Source: Arthrobacter sp. AQ5-06
GTDB taxonomy: Bacteria > Actinomycetota > Actinomycetes > Actinomycetales > Micrococcaceae
Assembly: GCF_003287955.1 (NCBI RefSeq)
Contig: NZ_QMKP01000007.1
Coordinates: forward strand, 124,001 to 188,000
Direction of reading: 5' to 3'
DNA: 64,000 nucleotides
Every line of letters starts with the position of its first letter. Within the stretch, counting starts at the first letter, position 1. The position numbers and the translations under genes were made by a program. Positions 1-9,210 of this stretch are shown here, piece by piece. The notes under the pieces were generated by a model. It had not been told where the DNA came from, ran no database searches, and saw only the letters and a program-made list of their open reading frames with translations.

Positions 1-227
1 GACGTCAGCACCAGGGCGGCCGCGTTGGCCAGCTGCGGTCCCAGCCAGGGGCGCAGCAACGCATACAGCGCCAGGGAGGTGGCGGTGCAGATAATGCCGA
101 CGCCGGTGAAGCGGAGGAGTTGCCGCACCACCGGATATTTAAAGATTCCGCGGTAGTGCCTGGTGGCAGGCGTGCCACGGGTGGGCTGCTGCTTCAGCTG
201 GGCACTGGGCGCAGCAGGGGATTCCAT
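1..227 (-). CDS. GtrA-like membrane protein (N-terminal part, cut by window edge)
   Basis: Reading leftward from ATG at 227 gives about 75 residues before the window ends. After a polar N-terminus of about 35 residues comes VRQLLRFTGVGIICTATSLA, typical of the first membrane segment of GtrA family proteins (four-helix membrane proteins linked to lipid-carried sugar transfer in polysaccharide synthesis). The next hydrophobic stretch, LANAAALVLTS, begins a second helix. The family call rests on this short piece only. It starts 3 bp after the stop of the FAH relic on the same strand. Confidence 0.6.
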   Translation of the reverse strand, partial: MESPAAPSAQLKQQPTRGTPATRHYRGIFKYPVVRQLLRFTGVGIICTATSLALYALLRPWLGPQLANAAALVLT

Positions 228-230
228 GGC

Positions 231-493
231 CTAAGCCTGCCCTATCTGGGCGGGAGTTTCCTCCCAGGACGCAGCCTTGACCGGGTTGCTGAGCTCGCCA
301 ATGCCCAGTTCGGTGCCGTTGTGGGCGATGCCGATGGACAGGTCCGAGTCGTCGAGGTCCGTGACGATCCATGGGCCCACGGGCGTGAACGTGTCCTGGC
401 TCTTGGCGCTGATCCACAGTTCGTCCGACTTCTGCAGATCGCGGGCCGAGACATCGTTGCCGATGGTGAATCCAAGGATGGCGCTCCGGGCAG
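231..493 (-). pseudogene. Fumarylacetoacetate hydrolase family remnant, doubly truncated
   Basis: The frame reads AILGFTIGNDVSARDLQKSD, then a GPWIVTDLDDSDL stretch, matching the core of FAH-family proteins; the intact relative at 46419-47195 has [20 protein letters not shown] and [13 protein letters not shown]. The relic has no start and no N-terminal half. It also jumps from HNGTEL directly to GIGELSNPV, which is the C-terminal motif of the intact protein ([10 protein letters not shown]), so about 55 residues including the GDVIMTGTP segment are missing. Upstream of about 493 the frame loses similarity and runs into the DUF1684 gene end. It cannot encode a working enzyme. Confidence 0.75.
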
Positions 494-526
494 TCTCCAG
501 CGTCCTACGTCCTCCGACCGGCCGGC

Positions 527-1189
527 TCAGTACAGCTCGCCCACCGGGATCTCCACAGCCAGGCGGTTGGACGGGCCGGGCAGCGGGCAGGCCCAGGCCT
601 CGTTGTACGCGCAGGACGGGTTGTAGGCAAAGTTGAAGTCCAGGACAAACTCGGCGCCCGCCCCGGAACCATGGACGCCATGGAACGCGCCCTTGATGGT
701 GTCCAGGAGGTACCGTCCCGCGCCGTAGGTTCCGCCCGGCTGGCCTGCCGTGGCGTCCCGGAACGGAACGAAAATCCCCCCGCCGTATCCGTGCAGCTTC
801 CATACGCCAAGCTGGCCCAGCTCGGGAAGATCGAACGTGCCCAGCCGGACAAAACGGACCACGCCGTCAGTGGCGGTTTCCACGGTCATTTCCCGGCCGG
901 CCCCCTCAAGGGTCAGCGGCACATAGAATCGGTAGATGGGATCGTAGTCGGCAGTCTTCAGGCCAGCGAACTGCGACTTGTCCTTCGCGCTGAGGGCTGA
1001 GGCCGGATGCGTTGCGAACATACGGTCGCGTTCATGCCGCCACAGGGAATGGGCCTCCGCCGGATCTTCAGCGGCAACCTTCCGCACCGTGTCGTACAGG
1101 GCAAACGTCCGCAGCCGCCAGTCCGCAATGTCGATGGCAGAGATGTCCGCCAGGCTCTCAAGGTCCGCGCCGTACTGCTCATCCGCCAT
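527..1189 (-). CDS. DUF1684 family protein
   Basis: This 220-residue cytoplasmic protein starts at ATG 1189 (MADEQYGADLESLADISAID). It contains LWRHERDRMFATHPASALS near residue 45 and the C-terminal GRYLLDTIKGAFHG and NFAYNPSCAYNEAWACPLPG motifs that mark DUF1684. The biochemical role of the family is not established. An open frame extends further upstream but runs through the divergent lipoprotein gene, so the ATG at 1189 is preferred. It faces away from the lipoprotein at 1284 across about 95 bp and abuts the FAH relic downstream. Confidence 0.75.
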   Translation of the reverse strand: MADEQYGADLESLADISAIDIADWRLRTFALYDTVRKVAAEDPAEAHSLWRHERDRMFATHPASALSAKDKSQFAGLKTADYDPIYRFYVPLTLEGAGREMTVETATDGVVRFVRLGTFDLPELGQLGVWKLHGYGGGIFVPFRDATAGQPGGTYGAGRYLLDTIKGAFHGVHGSGAGAEFVLDFNFAYNPSCAYNEAWACPLPGPSNRLAVEIPVGELY

Positions 1190-1283
1190 AGGCACCAGCC
1201 TAGTGCCTTGCGTGCGGGGAATGTCCGACGGCGACACGAGGCTCCGTCTCGTGGCCGCCGTCGTCCGCCGATAGGCTGGCTGC

Positions 1284-2099
1284 ATGACACACAAGGCGAC
1301 AACGTGGGGAGTGCGGACGGCAGCGCTGCTGATGGCCGGTGCCCTGGCGGCCGGGTGCAGCGCGCCTGGTAACAGCGATTCGGCGTGGACGGCGCAGCCG
1401 GACATATCGGCCAGCCCCGGCGCCAGCACGAGCCCTACCGCCGGCGCTACCGGTTCCCCGTCGCCGGATCCTTCGGCCGCACCGGGCCCCTCGGCGTCCG
1501 CATCACCCGGGCCGGCCGCAACAGCGGCTGCCTGGAAGACCTTTACCGATCCGGCTAAGACCATCAGCTTTGACCTGCCCGAGGAATGGATCGCCCAGTC
1601 CGTCACGCCCGAGGACGGGACGTTGCCGGGTGCCCTGAAGATCGAGGTGAAAAAGCAGGACAACACGGTTGTGGCTGCCCTGCGGACGGGACTGCCGTCG
1701 TCGTCGTCCGAGTGCCCCGAGGCTGCCCGGAAACCCTACGTTGTGATCAGCAGCGTGCCGGTAGAGCTTCCCGGCCTGGCGGGGGAAGGCACCATCGCGC
1801 CGCACGTGGTGTTCCGCGTCATCCAGGGCTACCGCTACTTCGGCTCCTACGGCATCACCAACATTGTGGGCGGGGCAAACGGCCAAGCCTGCGAACTGCG
1901 CAACGTGGTCAGTGGCCCGGCAGGGAAAGGTGACTACTCGTTCGGTGACGTCGGAGTCCTGAAGGCCTTCGCCCCGGATGAGAAGGTGGCCCCGGCCAAG
2001 GCGTTTGACACCTTGGGCCAGGCCGCAAAGTACGTGGACGAGAGCTCGGAATTCGCGAACGTCCAGCGGATGCTAATGTCTCTGGAGATCAAAAACTAG
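1284..2099 (+). CDS. Secreted lipoprotein of unknown function
   Basis: This 271-residue protein begins with a lipoprotein signal peptide (hydrophobic AALLMAGALAAGC, lipobox LAAGC, cysteine near residue 25). A Ser/Pro/Ala-rich linker of about 50 residues follows, then a folded domain starting AWKTFTDPAKTISFDLPEEW. It should be anchored to the outer face of the membrane. No catalytic motif is recognised. A TAGGCT box at 1272-1277 lies 6 nt before the ATG and there is no clear Shine-Dalgarno, so the mRNA may be leaderless. Confidence 0.7.
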   Translation: MTHKATTWGVRTAALLMAGALAAGCSAPGNSDSAWTAQPDISASPGASTSPTAGATGSPSPDPSAAPGPSASASPGPAATAAAWKTFTDPAKTISFDLPEEWIAQSVTPEDGTLPGALKIEVKKQDNTVVAALRTGLPSSSSECPEAARKPYVVISSVPVELPGLAGEGTIAPHVVFRVIQGYRYFGSYGITNIVGGANGQACELRNVVSGPAGKGDYSFGDVGVLKAFAPDEKVAPAKAFDTLGQAAKYVDESSEFANVQRMLMSLEIKN

Positions 2100-2170
2100 T
2101 CCCGCCCCCGGCCCCCACAACCCCGGGCCAGTGCGGAAAGTTCGGCCACTACCTCACACCCCGGAGATAC

Positions 2171-2977
2171 ATGGAACGCACCGTTTCAGCACGTATGGTT
2201 TTCAGGACCATCGCCGACACGAAGGCAGCCCTGGCCGTCGCTGTGGCCAGGAATCCCGGCTACACCTCGTTTGATGAATCACTGACTGTCACGGCCGACG
2301 GGCAGCCGGTTCCGCTGCAGGAACTCGCGGACCATCATGGCGGCCGCCTGCACTATATGGAGTTCACTGAACCCGCCGAGGTCACCGTTGAGTACTCAGC
2401 GACGGTGGCAGGGCAGGCCGTCCCGGAAGAGGCCACCCTGGCTGATCTCATCCGCTACGTGCGGCCAAGCCGCTACGCGGAGTCGGACCGGCTGCTGCCC
2501 ACGGCCTACGCCGAATTTGGCGGCCTGCACGGTGCCGAACTGCTCCACGCCGTGCGGAGCTGGGTCTATGGGGAATTGCGGTATATCAGCGGTTCGTCCA
2601 GGGGCACTGACGGCGCCGTGGAAACGCTGCTGCACCGCAGGGGAGTGTGCCGGGACTTCGCGCACCTGGCCATCGCCCTGCTGCGTTCCAAGGACGTCCC
2701 GGCCCGGCTCACCGCTGTGTACGCGCCGGGGCTGAGTCCCATGGATTTTCACGCGGTAGCCGAGGCGCATGTCAATGGCGCCTGGCATGTCATCGACCCC
2801 ACGGGGCTGGCCCCGCGGGAGTCGATGCTGCGGATCTCGGCTGGCCGCGACTCGTCCGACACCGCGTTCCTGTCCACGGTGGGCGGGCGCCTGACCCTGA
2901 ACCAGATGCGTGTCACCGCTGTGGTGAACGGTAGCCTGCCGGTGGAAGACCCCGCCAGGCTGGTTGCCCTGGCCTAG
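2171..2977 (+). CDS. Transglutaminase-like (papain-fold) family protein
   Basis: This 268-residue protein has an N-terminal beta-rich domain of about 130 residues and a C-terminal transglutaminase core. The Cys-His-Asp triad is visible: RRGVCRDFAHL (Cys near residue 160), DFHAVAEAHVNG (His) and HVIDPTGLAP (Asp). Such proteins are usually cysteine proteases or amidases, often in small actinobacterial clusters of unknown substrate. There is no signal peptide, so it is probably cytoplasmic. GGAG precedes the ATG. It stands alone, converging with the amidohydrolase gene at 3039. Confidence 0.8.
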   Translation: MERTVSARMVFRTIADTKAALAVAVARNPGYTSFDESLTVTADGQPVPLQELADHHGGRLHYMEFTEPAEVTVEYSATVAGQAVPEEATLADLIRYVRPSRYAESDRLLPTAYAEFGGLHGAELLHAVRSWVYGELRYISGSSRGTDGAVETLLHRRGVCRDFAHLAIALLRSKDVPARLTAVYAPGLSPMDFHAVAEAHVNGAWHVIDPTGLAPRESMLRISAGRDSSDTAFLSTVGGRLTLNQMRVTAVVNGSLPVEDPARLVALA

Positions 2978-3038
2978 GTATAGGGGCATCGGCTGAGGGC
3001 CGCGTGGAGCGTGGTGCTTTCACCTGTGCGTCACAGGC

Positions 3039-4268
3039 CTAGATGAGTTCCAGTTGGTTTGCCACGACCTTGCCGGCGTGGATGACCGTGCGGTCCTTGC
3101 CGCGGTCCATGACAGTGGAAGCGACCGTTTCGCCTTCTACCAGGAGTAATTCAGCAGGGTCTCCAACCTCGACGCCGGGACGGTGGGCCGTGTCCTTGAG
3201 GCGGGTTGCGCTGGGGTCCAGAATGCTTGCGCCGCCGATGGTGGCGATCGCCAGGCAGTGCTCGATCAGCTCGTCCTTGCGGAAACCATGGGTGAAGGCC
3301 AGCTGCCAGGTGCGGTCCAGCATGTCCGTGTTGCCGTACGGGGACCAGTAGTCGCGCTGGCCGTCCTCGCCCAGGCCAAGCCGGACGCCAGCCTCGGTAA
3401 GGAGCGGGATCGGAAGCTGGCCGGCCGCGGCGGGCGCAACGGAGGCCAGGGAGACGTCGAGTTCGGCGAAGGCGTCGATCAGCCTACGGGTAGTGGCCTC
3501 GTTGACACTGCCCAACTGGTAGGCATGGGACAAGGTGACTTTGCCCTGCATGCCCAGTGCCCGGGTGCGTTCCAGCACGAGGTCTGTGCTGAAGACGCCG
3601 AGTTCACCCGGCTCGTGCAAATGGATGTCGATGGGAACCTGGTACTTCTCAGCCAGGCCGAACACAATGTCCAGGTGCTTCGCGGGGTCCCGGTCCAAGG
3701 TGCAGGGATCGATGCCGCCCATCACGTTGGCGCCGGCTTTCAGCGCCTCTTCCATGAGCTCCACCGTGCCCTCTTCGAGGAGCAGCCCGGCCTGCGGGAA
3801 AGCGATGATGTCCACCGAGGCCTGGTCCTTGAACTTCTCCTTGGCCGCAGCAACGGCCTCGAAACGCTCCAGTCGGCAATCCACATCCACCTGCGCATAC
3901 GAACGCACGCGGGTGGTGCCGCGGGCGATCATGCGGCCCAAGGTGTCATTGACGCGATCCTGCAGCGGGACCTCGGCGTTGCGCCAGTTCTGACGGTCAT
4001 TCATCATCATGGTCCACACGCCCGGACCGCCAGTGTGCTCGCGGAAAGGCAAGCCGATCCGGGTGGAATCCAGGTGCACATGGACATCGGAGAAGGACGG
4101 CACCAGGAGACGGTTGCGGCCTTCCACTACGCTGACGTCGTCCGGCGCTGCCCGGTGTGGGTCATGCGGTTCGACGCGGGTGATCTTGCCGCCTGTCTTG
4201 CCCGCAGCGATACTCACGTCGCTGAGTGCTTGGCCCCATGGGCGGACGGCGCGGATCAGGGTGTTCAA
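3039..4268 (-). CDS. Amidohydrolase, cytosine-deaminase-like subgroup
   Basis: This 409-residue metal-dependent hydrolase of the CodA/AtzC-like branch has an N-terminal beta-sandwich, the strand-1 metal site SFSDVHVHLD near residue 62, a conserved IDIHLHEPGE at strand 5, LSHAYQLG at strand 6, and GEDGQRDYWSPYG with the catalytic-type Asp. The start is a TTG at 4268, preceded at good spacing by AAGGAG. The gene is the last of a six-gene operon behind the ABC importer, about 25 bp downstream of the second ATPase. It therefore probably deaminates or hydrolyses a compound brought in by that importer; the substrate cannot be told from sequence. Confidence 0.8.
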   Translation of the reverse strand: MNTLIRAVRPWGQALSDVSIAAGKTGGKITRVEPHDPHRAAPDDVSVVEGRNRLLVPSFSDVHVHLDSTRIGLPFREHTGGPGVWTMMMNDRQNWRNAEVPLQDRVNDTLGRMIARGTTRVRSYAQVDVDCRLERFEAVAAAKEKFKDQASVDIIAFPQAGLLLEEGTVELMEEALKAGANVMGGIDPCTLDRDPAKHLDIVFGLAEKYQVPIDIHLHEPGELGVFSTDLVLERTRALGMQGKVTLSHAYQLGSVNEATTRRLIDAFAELDVSLASVAPAAAGQLPIPLLTEAGVRLGLGEDGQRDYWSPYGNTDMLDRTWQLAFTHGFRKDELIEHCLAIATIGGASILDPSATRLKDTAHRPGVEVGDPAELLLVEGETVASTVMDRGKDRTVIHAGKVVANQLELI

Positions 4269-4292
4269 TGTTTTGCTCCTTTGATGGTGGGA

Positions 4293-5315
4293 CTATTGCA
4301 CACCCGCCAAGGCCGCTGCGGCCACTCCGGTGTGGTGGCAGGCCGGTGCGGCCGGCGTGGCTGGTGTTGGAATCTCGTTCATGCAGCGTTGGCGCTGTTC
4401 CGCGGGAAGCGTGCCGATCAGCGGGCAGCGGGTCCGGAAGACACAGCCGCTGGGCGGATTGGCCGGAGACGGCAGGTCTCCGCGGAGCCGGATCTTGACC
4501 TGTTCGCGGGCGGCCCGCGGATCCGGGAGCGGTACAGCCGAGAGGAGCGCCTTGGTGTAGGGGTGTAAAGGGTTCTGGAAGAGCTCATCGCGCGGTCCTT
4601 GTTCCACGATTTTGCCCAGGTACATCACCGCAACTTCGTGGGAAATGTGCCGGACCACGGAAAGGTCGTGCGCGATGAAGATGTATGACACGCCGGTGTC
4701 GCGCTGGATCTTCTGCAGGAGGTTCACCACCTGCGCTTGCACGGAAACGTCCAGCGCGGACACGGGCTCGTCGCAAACGATCACCGATGGGTTCAAGGAA
4801 ATGGCCCGGGCAATTCCCACGCGTTGCCGCTGCCCGCCGGAGAACTCATGCGGGAAGCGGTTGTAGTGCTCGGGTTTGAGCCCCACCTGATCCAGGAGTT
4901 CCTTGACCCGGTTCTTGAGGCCACCCTGCGGGTTGATCTTCTGTGCCACCATTGGAGCAGCTATGGCCGTGCCTACCGTCTGCCGCGGGTTCAGGGAGGC
5001 GAAGGGGTCTTGGAAGATCATCTGGACCTTGCGCCGGAAGTTATAGAGGTCCCGGCCACGCAGTTGGCTGATGTCGACGCCGTCGAGGACAATCCGCCCA
5101 CCCGTCGGATCCATGAGTCGCGCCACCATGCGTCCGGTGGTCGACTTGCCACAGCCAGACTCACCAACGAGCCCCAAAGTCTGGCCTCGAGCGAGACTGA
5201 ACGATACGCCGTCGACGGCTTTGACCGAGCGCCTCGCGGCGCCTGGCAGGAGGCCACCCTTCAACGGAAAGTGCTTCTGGAGGTTTTCCACTTGGAGAAT
5301 TGGCTGATGTTCCAT
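4293..5315 (-). CDS. Dipeptide/oligopeptide-type ABC importer ATPase (DppF/OppF-like)
   Basis: This 340-residue cytoplasmic ATPase has Walker A GESGCGKST near residue 54, signature FSGGQRQRVGIARAI, Walker B VIVCDEPVSALD, and the oligopeptide-ABC C-terminal extension with a cysteine-containing segment (GCVFRTRCPLIG) typical of OppD/OppF-like subunits. It starts 8 bp after the preceding ATPase gene and is fifth in the operon. The two ATPases would pair as a heterodimer driving import. Confidence 0.88.
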   Translation of the reverse strand: MEHQPILQVENLQKHFPLKGGLLPGAARRSVKAVDGVSFSLARGQTLGLVGESGCGKSTTGRMVARLMDPTGGRIVLDGVDISQLRGRDLYNFRRKVQMIFQDPFASLNPRQTVGTAIAAPMVAQKINPQGGLKNRVKELLDQVGLKPEHYNRFPHEFSGGQRQRVGIARAISLNPSVIVCDEPVSALDVSVQAQVVNLLQKIQRDTGVSYIFIAHDLSVVRHISHEVAVMYLGKIVEQGPRDELFQNPLHPYTKALLSAVPLPDPRAAREQVKIRLRGDLPSPANPPSGCVFRTRCPLIGTLPAEQRQRCMNEIPTPATPAAPACHHTGVAAAALAGVQ

Positions 5316-5323
5316 GGCGGGTC

Positions 5324-6385
5324 CTAACGCGAAGTCCGGATGGTGGTGAGCTGCGGGCCACTCAAATGGCAGCGCTTGCCGTGGCCTTCTTCGACCGTCA
5401 GTTCAGGCCGCTGCTTGGCGCAGACGCTGTCACCGGCGAGTTCGGCGTATTGGCACCGCGCGCTGAAGATGCAGCCCTTGGGCAGGTCAAGGAGCGACGG
5501 CGGCTGGCCGGGTATGGGGTTCAGCTGGCTCGCGGAGCTGTTCAGCGTAGGCATTGAGTTGAGCAGGCCCAAGGTGTACGGGTGCTGGGTGTCGTAGAAG
5601 ATCGCGTCCACGGGACCCGATTCGACGCATTGGCCGCCGTACATGACCAGGACGTCGTCGCAGACTTCAGCCACCACGCCCAGATCGTGCGTGATGAGGA
5701 TGAGTGCCGAGTTGGTTTCCTGCTGGAGCTCGGACATGAGATCTAAAATCTGTGCCTGCACCGTCACGTCCAGCGCAGTGGTGGGTTCATCCGCAATCAA
5801 CAACTCGGGCTCGCAGATCAACGCCATGGCGATCATGGCCCGCTGGCGCATGCCGCCGGAGAAATGGTGGGGGTACTCGTCGAAGCGCTGCACGGGACTG
5901 GGGATACCCACCCTTCCCAGCATGTCGACGGCGGCCGCTCGGGCCTGCTTTTTGCTCGCCTTGTTGTGGACCAAATAGGCCTCGGCGATCTGGTGTCCCA
6001 CCGTGTAGAAGGGGTGCAGCGCCGAGAGCGGATCCTGGAAGATCATGCCGATGTTGCGACCCCGGAGCTGGCGCATGGCGGACTCGGGGAGCGAGACCAA
6101 ATCCTTGCCCTGGAACATGGCCTGTCCAGTGACCTGCGCGGACGTGCCCTTCAGCAACCCCATAAGAGCCTGGCTGGTGACGGACTTTCCGGAGCCGGAT
6201 TCGCCCACTATGCCAAGGGTCTGGCCGCGCTCCAGAGCGAAGTCCATGCCGTTGACCGCGGAAACCAGGCCGTCGTCCGTAGGGAACTTCACGGAGAGAT
6301 TGCGGACGTCGAGGAACGCGTCGGTGGTTGCTCCGGTGAAGCTTGCGGGGCGGGTGAGCGACTGGGTGAGTGGCGTGTGGGTCAT
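5324..6385 (-). CDS. Dipeptide/oligopeptide-type ABC importer ATPase (DppD/OppD-like)
   Basis: This 353-residue ATPase has Walker A GESGSGKSV, signature FSGGMRQRAMIAMAL, Walker B LLIADEPTTALDV, the H-loop in ILITHDLGVVAEV and a C-terminal cysteine-containing region (GCIFSARCQYAEL). The ATG at 6385 overlaps the stop of the permease gene by 4 bp (ATGA), so translational coupling is likely. It is the heterodimer partner of the downstream ATPase. Confidence 0.88.
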   Translation of the reverse strand: MTHTPLTQSLTRPASFTGATTDAFLDVRNLSVKFPTDDGLVSAVNGMDFALERGQTLGIVGESGSGKSVTSQALMGLLKGTSAQVTGQAMFQGKDLVSLPESAMRQLRGRNIGMIFQDPLSALHPFYTVGHQIAEAYLVHNKASKKQARAAAVDMLGRVGIPSPVQRFDEYPHHFSGGMRQRAMIAMALICEPELLIADEPTTALDVTVQAQILDLMSELQQETNSALILITHDLGVVAEVCDDVLVMYGGQCVESGPVDAIFYDTQHPYTLGLLNSMPTLNSSASQLNPIPGQPPSLLDLPKGCIFSARCQYAELAGDSVCAKQRPELTVEEGHGKRCHLSGPQLTTIRTSR

Positions 6386-7383
6386 TGGAGCCTCACTCGG
6401 GGATCGATGGCGGCATAGGCGAGGTCCACCAGAACATTGGCGACGATGACGAAGAAGGCAGCCAGCATCGTGATGGCCATGGTGACAGGCAGGTCGCCGG
6501 AAATGGCGGCGTGCACTGCCGTGAAGCCCAGACCGGGAACAGAGAAGATCTGTTCGGTCAGGACGGCGCCGCCCAGCAGCAGGCCGATGTCCATGCCGAG
6601 CATCGTCACCACCGGCGTGATGCCGGCGCGGACGCCGTGCTTGAACGTGACTGTCCTGGGTGCGAGGCCTTTGGCGCGGGCGGTCCGGATGAAGTCCTCG
6701 CCAAAGGTATCGATCATGTTGGTACGGGTGACCCGGATATACGAGGCACTGAAGAGCACGGCCAACGCGATCCAGGGCAGCAGATAGTTGGCCACCCAGG
6801 CGCCCGGCCCTTGCGGGCCAAACGGGCTATTGATCTCGTTGGTGGTGAAGGGCAGCAGGTGCAGCTGGTTGACGAACAAAAGCAATAGGAATAGGCCGGT
6901 GACGGGGATGGGCAGCGATACGCCAACGGAGGCTGCGCCGACGATGAACTTGTCCACGGGTGAGCCCTTGCGCAGGGCCGCGAGAAGGCCGAGTCCCACG
7001 CCGGTAATGGTCCACAGCACCAGTGCGCCGATGGCCATGGAGAAGGTGTAGGGGAGCGAACGGCCGATGATGTCCGCAACGTTCTCATTGGTTTGGAATG
7101 ACTTGCCCAGGCACGGCCATTCGCAGAGCGTCTGGGCTCCCGGCGCACCGATCATCCGGGACGAGAAAAGACCCCGCATGTAGTCGATGTACTGGACAAA
7201 GAAGGGCTGGTCCATGCCCAGGGCAACACGGGCCTCGGCGACGCGTTCGGGTGTGCATTCCTGTCCGCACGCTGCAGCGGCGGGATCGGACGGGCCAAGC
7301 TGGAAGAGCATGAAAGTGATGAAACTGACGGCGGCGAGCAGCAGGACCAACGATCCCGTCCTGCGAAGAATGAAAGTCATCAT
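6382..7383 (-). CDS. Dipeptide/oligopeptide-type ABC importer permease (DppB-like)
   Basis: This 333-residue membrane protein has a first helix (TGSLVLLLAAVSFITFMLFQ), several further helices and the coupling-helix EAA-type segment FIRTARAKGLAPRTVTFKHG near residue 225. It lies 61 bp downstream of the solute-binding protein gene. The extracytoplasmic loop after helix 1 holds two cysteines (ACGQECTPE), a common DppB feature. Confidence 0.87.
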   Translation of the reverse strand: MMTFILRRTGSLVLLLAAVSFITFMLFQLGPSDPAAAACGQECTPERVAEARVALGMDQPFFVQYIDYMRGLFSSRMIGAPGAQTLCEWPCLGKSFQTNENVADIIGRSLPYTFSMAIGALVLWTITGVGLGLLAALRKGSPVDKFIVGAASVGVSLPIPVTGLFLLLLFVNQLHLLPFTTNEINSPFGPQGPGAWVANYLLPWIALAVLFSASYIRVTRTNMIDTFGEDFIRTARAKGLAPRTVTFKHGVRAGITPVVTMLGMDIGLLLGGAVLTEQIFSVPGLGFTAVHAAISGDLPVTMAITMLAAFFVIVANVLVDLAYAAIDPRVRLQ

Positions 7384-7444
7384 TGTGGTAGTTGCGGCCG
7401 CCCGCTGGCGCAGGCGGCCGCTTCTCCTTCTGGACTAGGCCCGG

Positions 7445-9169
7445 TTAGTGCTCGACGCCAACGATCGAGAGGTCGATGCCGCCGAAGAAGTAGCCCACCT
7501 GGGCATTGCGGAGGTTGGAACCCACCACGCTGTTGGTGTGGCTGCGGATGAGCGGGACGATGGGGTACGCCTTCAGGGCAGTGCCGAACGCCTCGGACCA
7601 CTTCTTGCCCAATTCCTCGGAAGAGCCGTCTGTGTTTCGCAGGTCAAACATCGTCTTGGAAACTACGGGATCGAAGTAGCGGGAGGTGTTGGAGAAGCCG
7701 TACGTGGTGCCATCATTGTTCGGTCCCAGCAGCGGGTCTGCGGAAGTACGGACCGAGGCTGGGTCCGCACCGCCGCACCAGCCGGAGCGGCCAAGGTCCG
7801 GGAGTTGCTCGCTGGCCATGATGGAGTAGTAGTTCGGCGCCGGGATGGCCACCAACTCCACGTCGATTCCCAGGGCCTTCAGGTTCTGCTGGACCACGGT
7901 GCCGGTGTTCTTGTGGGCATCCCGGTTGTTGGCGTAGCCGTACGTGAGGGTCTTGGGGTAGTCCTTGCCTTCAAGGAGCTTCTTGGCTTCCTCCAGCTTG
8001 GGCTTGCCGCTGGGATCCAGTTCCAGTTCCGTCTCCACATAGCCGCGCATCTTGGAGTTGAGGGGGCTCTGCGTGATCTCGCCGAAGCGGCGTCCCCCGT
8101 ACTGGACCAGGATGGACTGGCGGTCCAAGGCCAAGGCGATTGCCTTGCGGACGTCGGGGTCCGTGATCTTCTGCGTGTTCAGGCTCAGGACGTCATTGCA
8201 GCCGAGGAGGCCGGACGCGACGCGTTCCTTGACCTTGGCGTCTGCCAGTTTGGCGGAGTCGGAGGTCTGCAGTGCACCGTTGGAATCGAGGGTGATGGCG
8301 TTCGGGTCCGAGTCAGCCAACAGTTGCTGGCTGATGGTGGCTTGTGAGGTGGACAGCGAGAAGCTGAACGTGTCCGGGAGTGCCGTGCGGTTGGAGTCCG
8401 TGGCGGGATCCCAGTGCGGGTTGCGGACCAGCTTGAGGGACTTGCCGCGATTGTAGGACTCCACCATGTAAGGGCCGGAGGACACCGGGTGGTTGGTATA
8501 GTCCAGCTTGGTGTCCTTGGCCTTGGGGACGGGAGCCGTGTTGGAGCGGGACGCCAGCGCAGGGAATTCAGCGAACGGTTTTTTGATGTGGAAGACGATT
8601 GTGCGGTCATCGGGCGTTTCAACCGCCGTGAGCACAGCGGCCGGATCCTTGTACGGCCCCTTGTACCCGCCGGCGTCGAGCGCTGCATTCAACTCCTGCG
8701 GCGCTTGGGTAAAGACGTCCTGCGCGAAGGTGCGCTCCACGCCGTACTTGATGTCGGCCGAGGTGATGGGCGTGCCGTCCTCGAACTTCACGCCTTCCTT
8801 GAGGGTGAACGTCCAGCTGAGGCCATCGTCGGAAACCTTGCCGGTGTCCGTGGCGAGGTCCGGGACCACAGTTGGCGGCTGGCCTGCTGTTTCCTTGGCC
8901 ATAGTAAGTGTCCTGTAGTACAGCTGGCCGACATTGGCGGTCTGCACGTAGTTGCTGTTGCCGGGATCCAAGGTCTGGAAGTCGGAAGACATCACGACGT
9001 TGATGTTGCCGCCCTTGGTGTTAAAGCCGGACTTGACCACGTTGGGGGCCAGCTCGGTGATCGACTCGGCCTGCTTGGAATTGCTGGGCTGGTTTTGCCC
9101 AGCAGCACAACCAGTGGCGGCCATGGCGATCAGCACGGAAAGCGCCAGTGCTCTCGTGGGGGTTTTCAT
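7445..9169 (-). CDS. ABC importer solute-binding lipoprotein (family 5)
   Basis: This 574-residue protein has a lipoprotein signal (ALSVLIAMAATGC). The mature part shows family 5 features: LYYRTLTMA, DGLSWTFTLKEGVKFEDGTP and VRKAIALALDRQSIL. It captures the substrate outside the membrane and hands it to the DppB/DppC-like permeases on either side in the operon. AGAGGAG lies just upstream of the ATG. Family 5 members bind peptides, nickel, glycosides and opines, so the ligand is open; the linked amidohydrolase hints at a nitrogenous cyclic or amide compound. Confidence 0.87.
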   Translation of the reverse strand: MKTPTRALALSVLIAMAATGCAAGQNQPSNSKQAESITELAPNVVKSGFNTKGGNINVVMSSDFQTLDPGNSNYVQTANVGQLYYRTLTMAKETAGQPPTVVPDLATDTGKVSDDGLSWTFTLKEGVKFEDGTPITSADIKYGVERTFAQDVFTQAPQELNAALDAGGYKGPYKDPAAVLTAVETPDDRTIVFHIKKPFAEFPALASRSNTAPVPKAKDTKLDYTNHPVSSGPYMVESYNRGKSLKLVRNPHWDPATDSNRTALPDTFSFSLSTSQATISQQLLADSDPNAITLDSNGALQTSDSAKLADAKVKERVASGLLGCNDVLSLNTQKITDPDVRKAIALALDRQSILVQYGGRRFGEITQSPLNSKMRGYVETELELDPSGKPKLEEAKKLLEGKDYPKTLTYGYANNRDAHKNTGTVVQQNLKALGIDVELVAIPAPNYYSIMASEQLPDLGRSGWCGGADPASVRTSADPLLGPNNDGTTYGFSNTSRYFDPVVSKTMFDLRNTDGSSEELGKKWSEAFGTALKAYPIVPLIRSHTNSVVGSNLRNAQVGYFFGGIDLSIVGVEH

Positions 9170-9210
9170 GTTTCTCCTCTGAAGGGTCGGGTGAAGGGAG
9201 ATGCGGGGGA

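Noticed and set aside
3183..4568. 461-codon plus-strand frame opposite the amidohydrolase gene
   Set aside because: The minus strand carries conserved catalytic motifs; the plus frame is a shadow.
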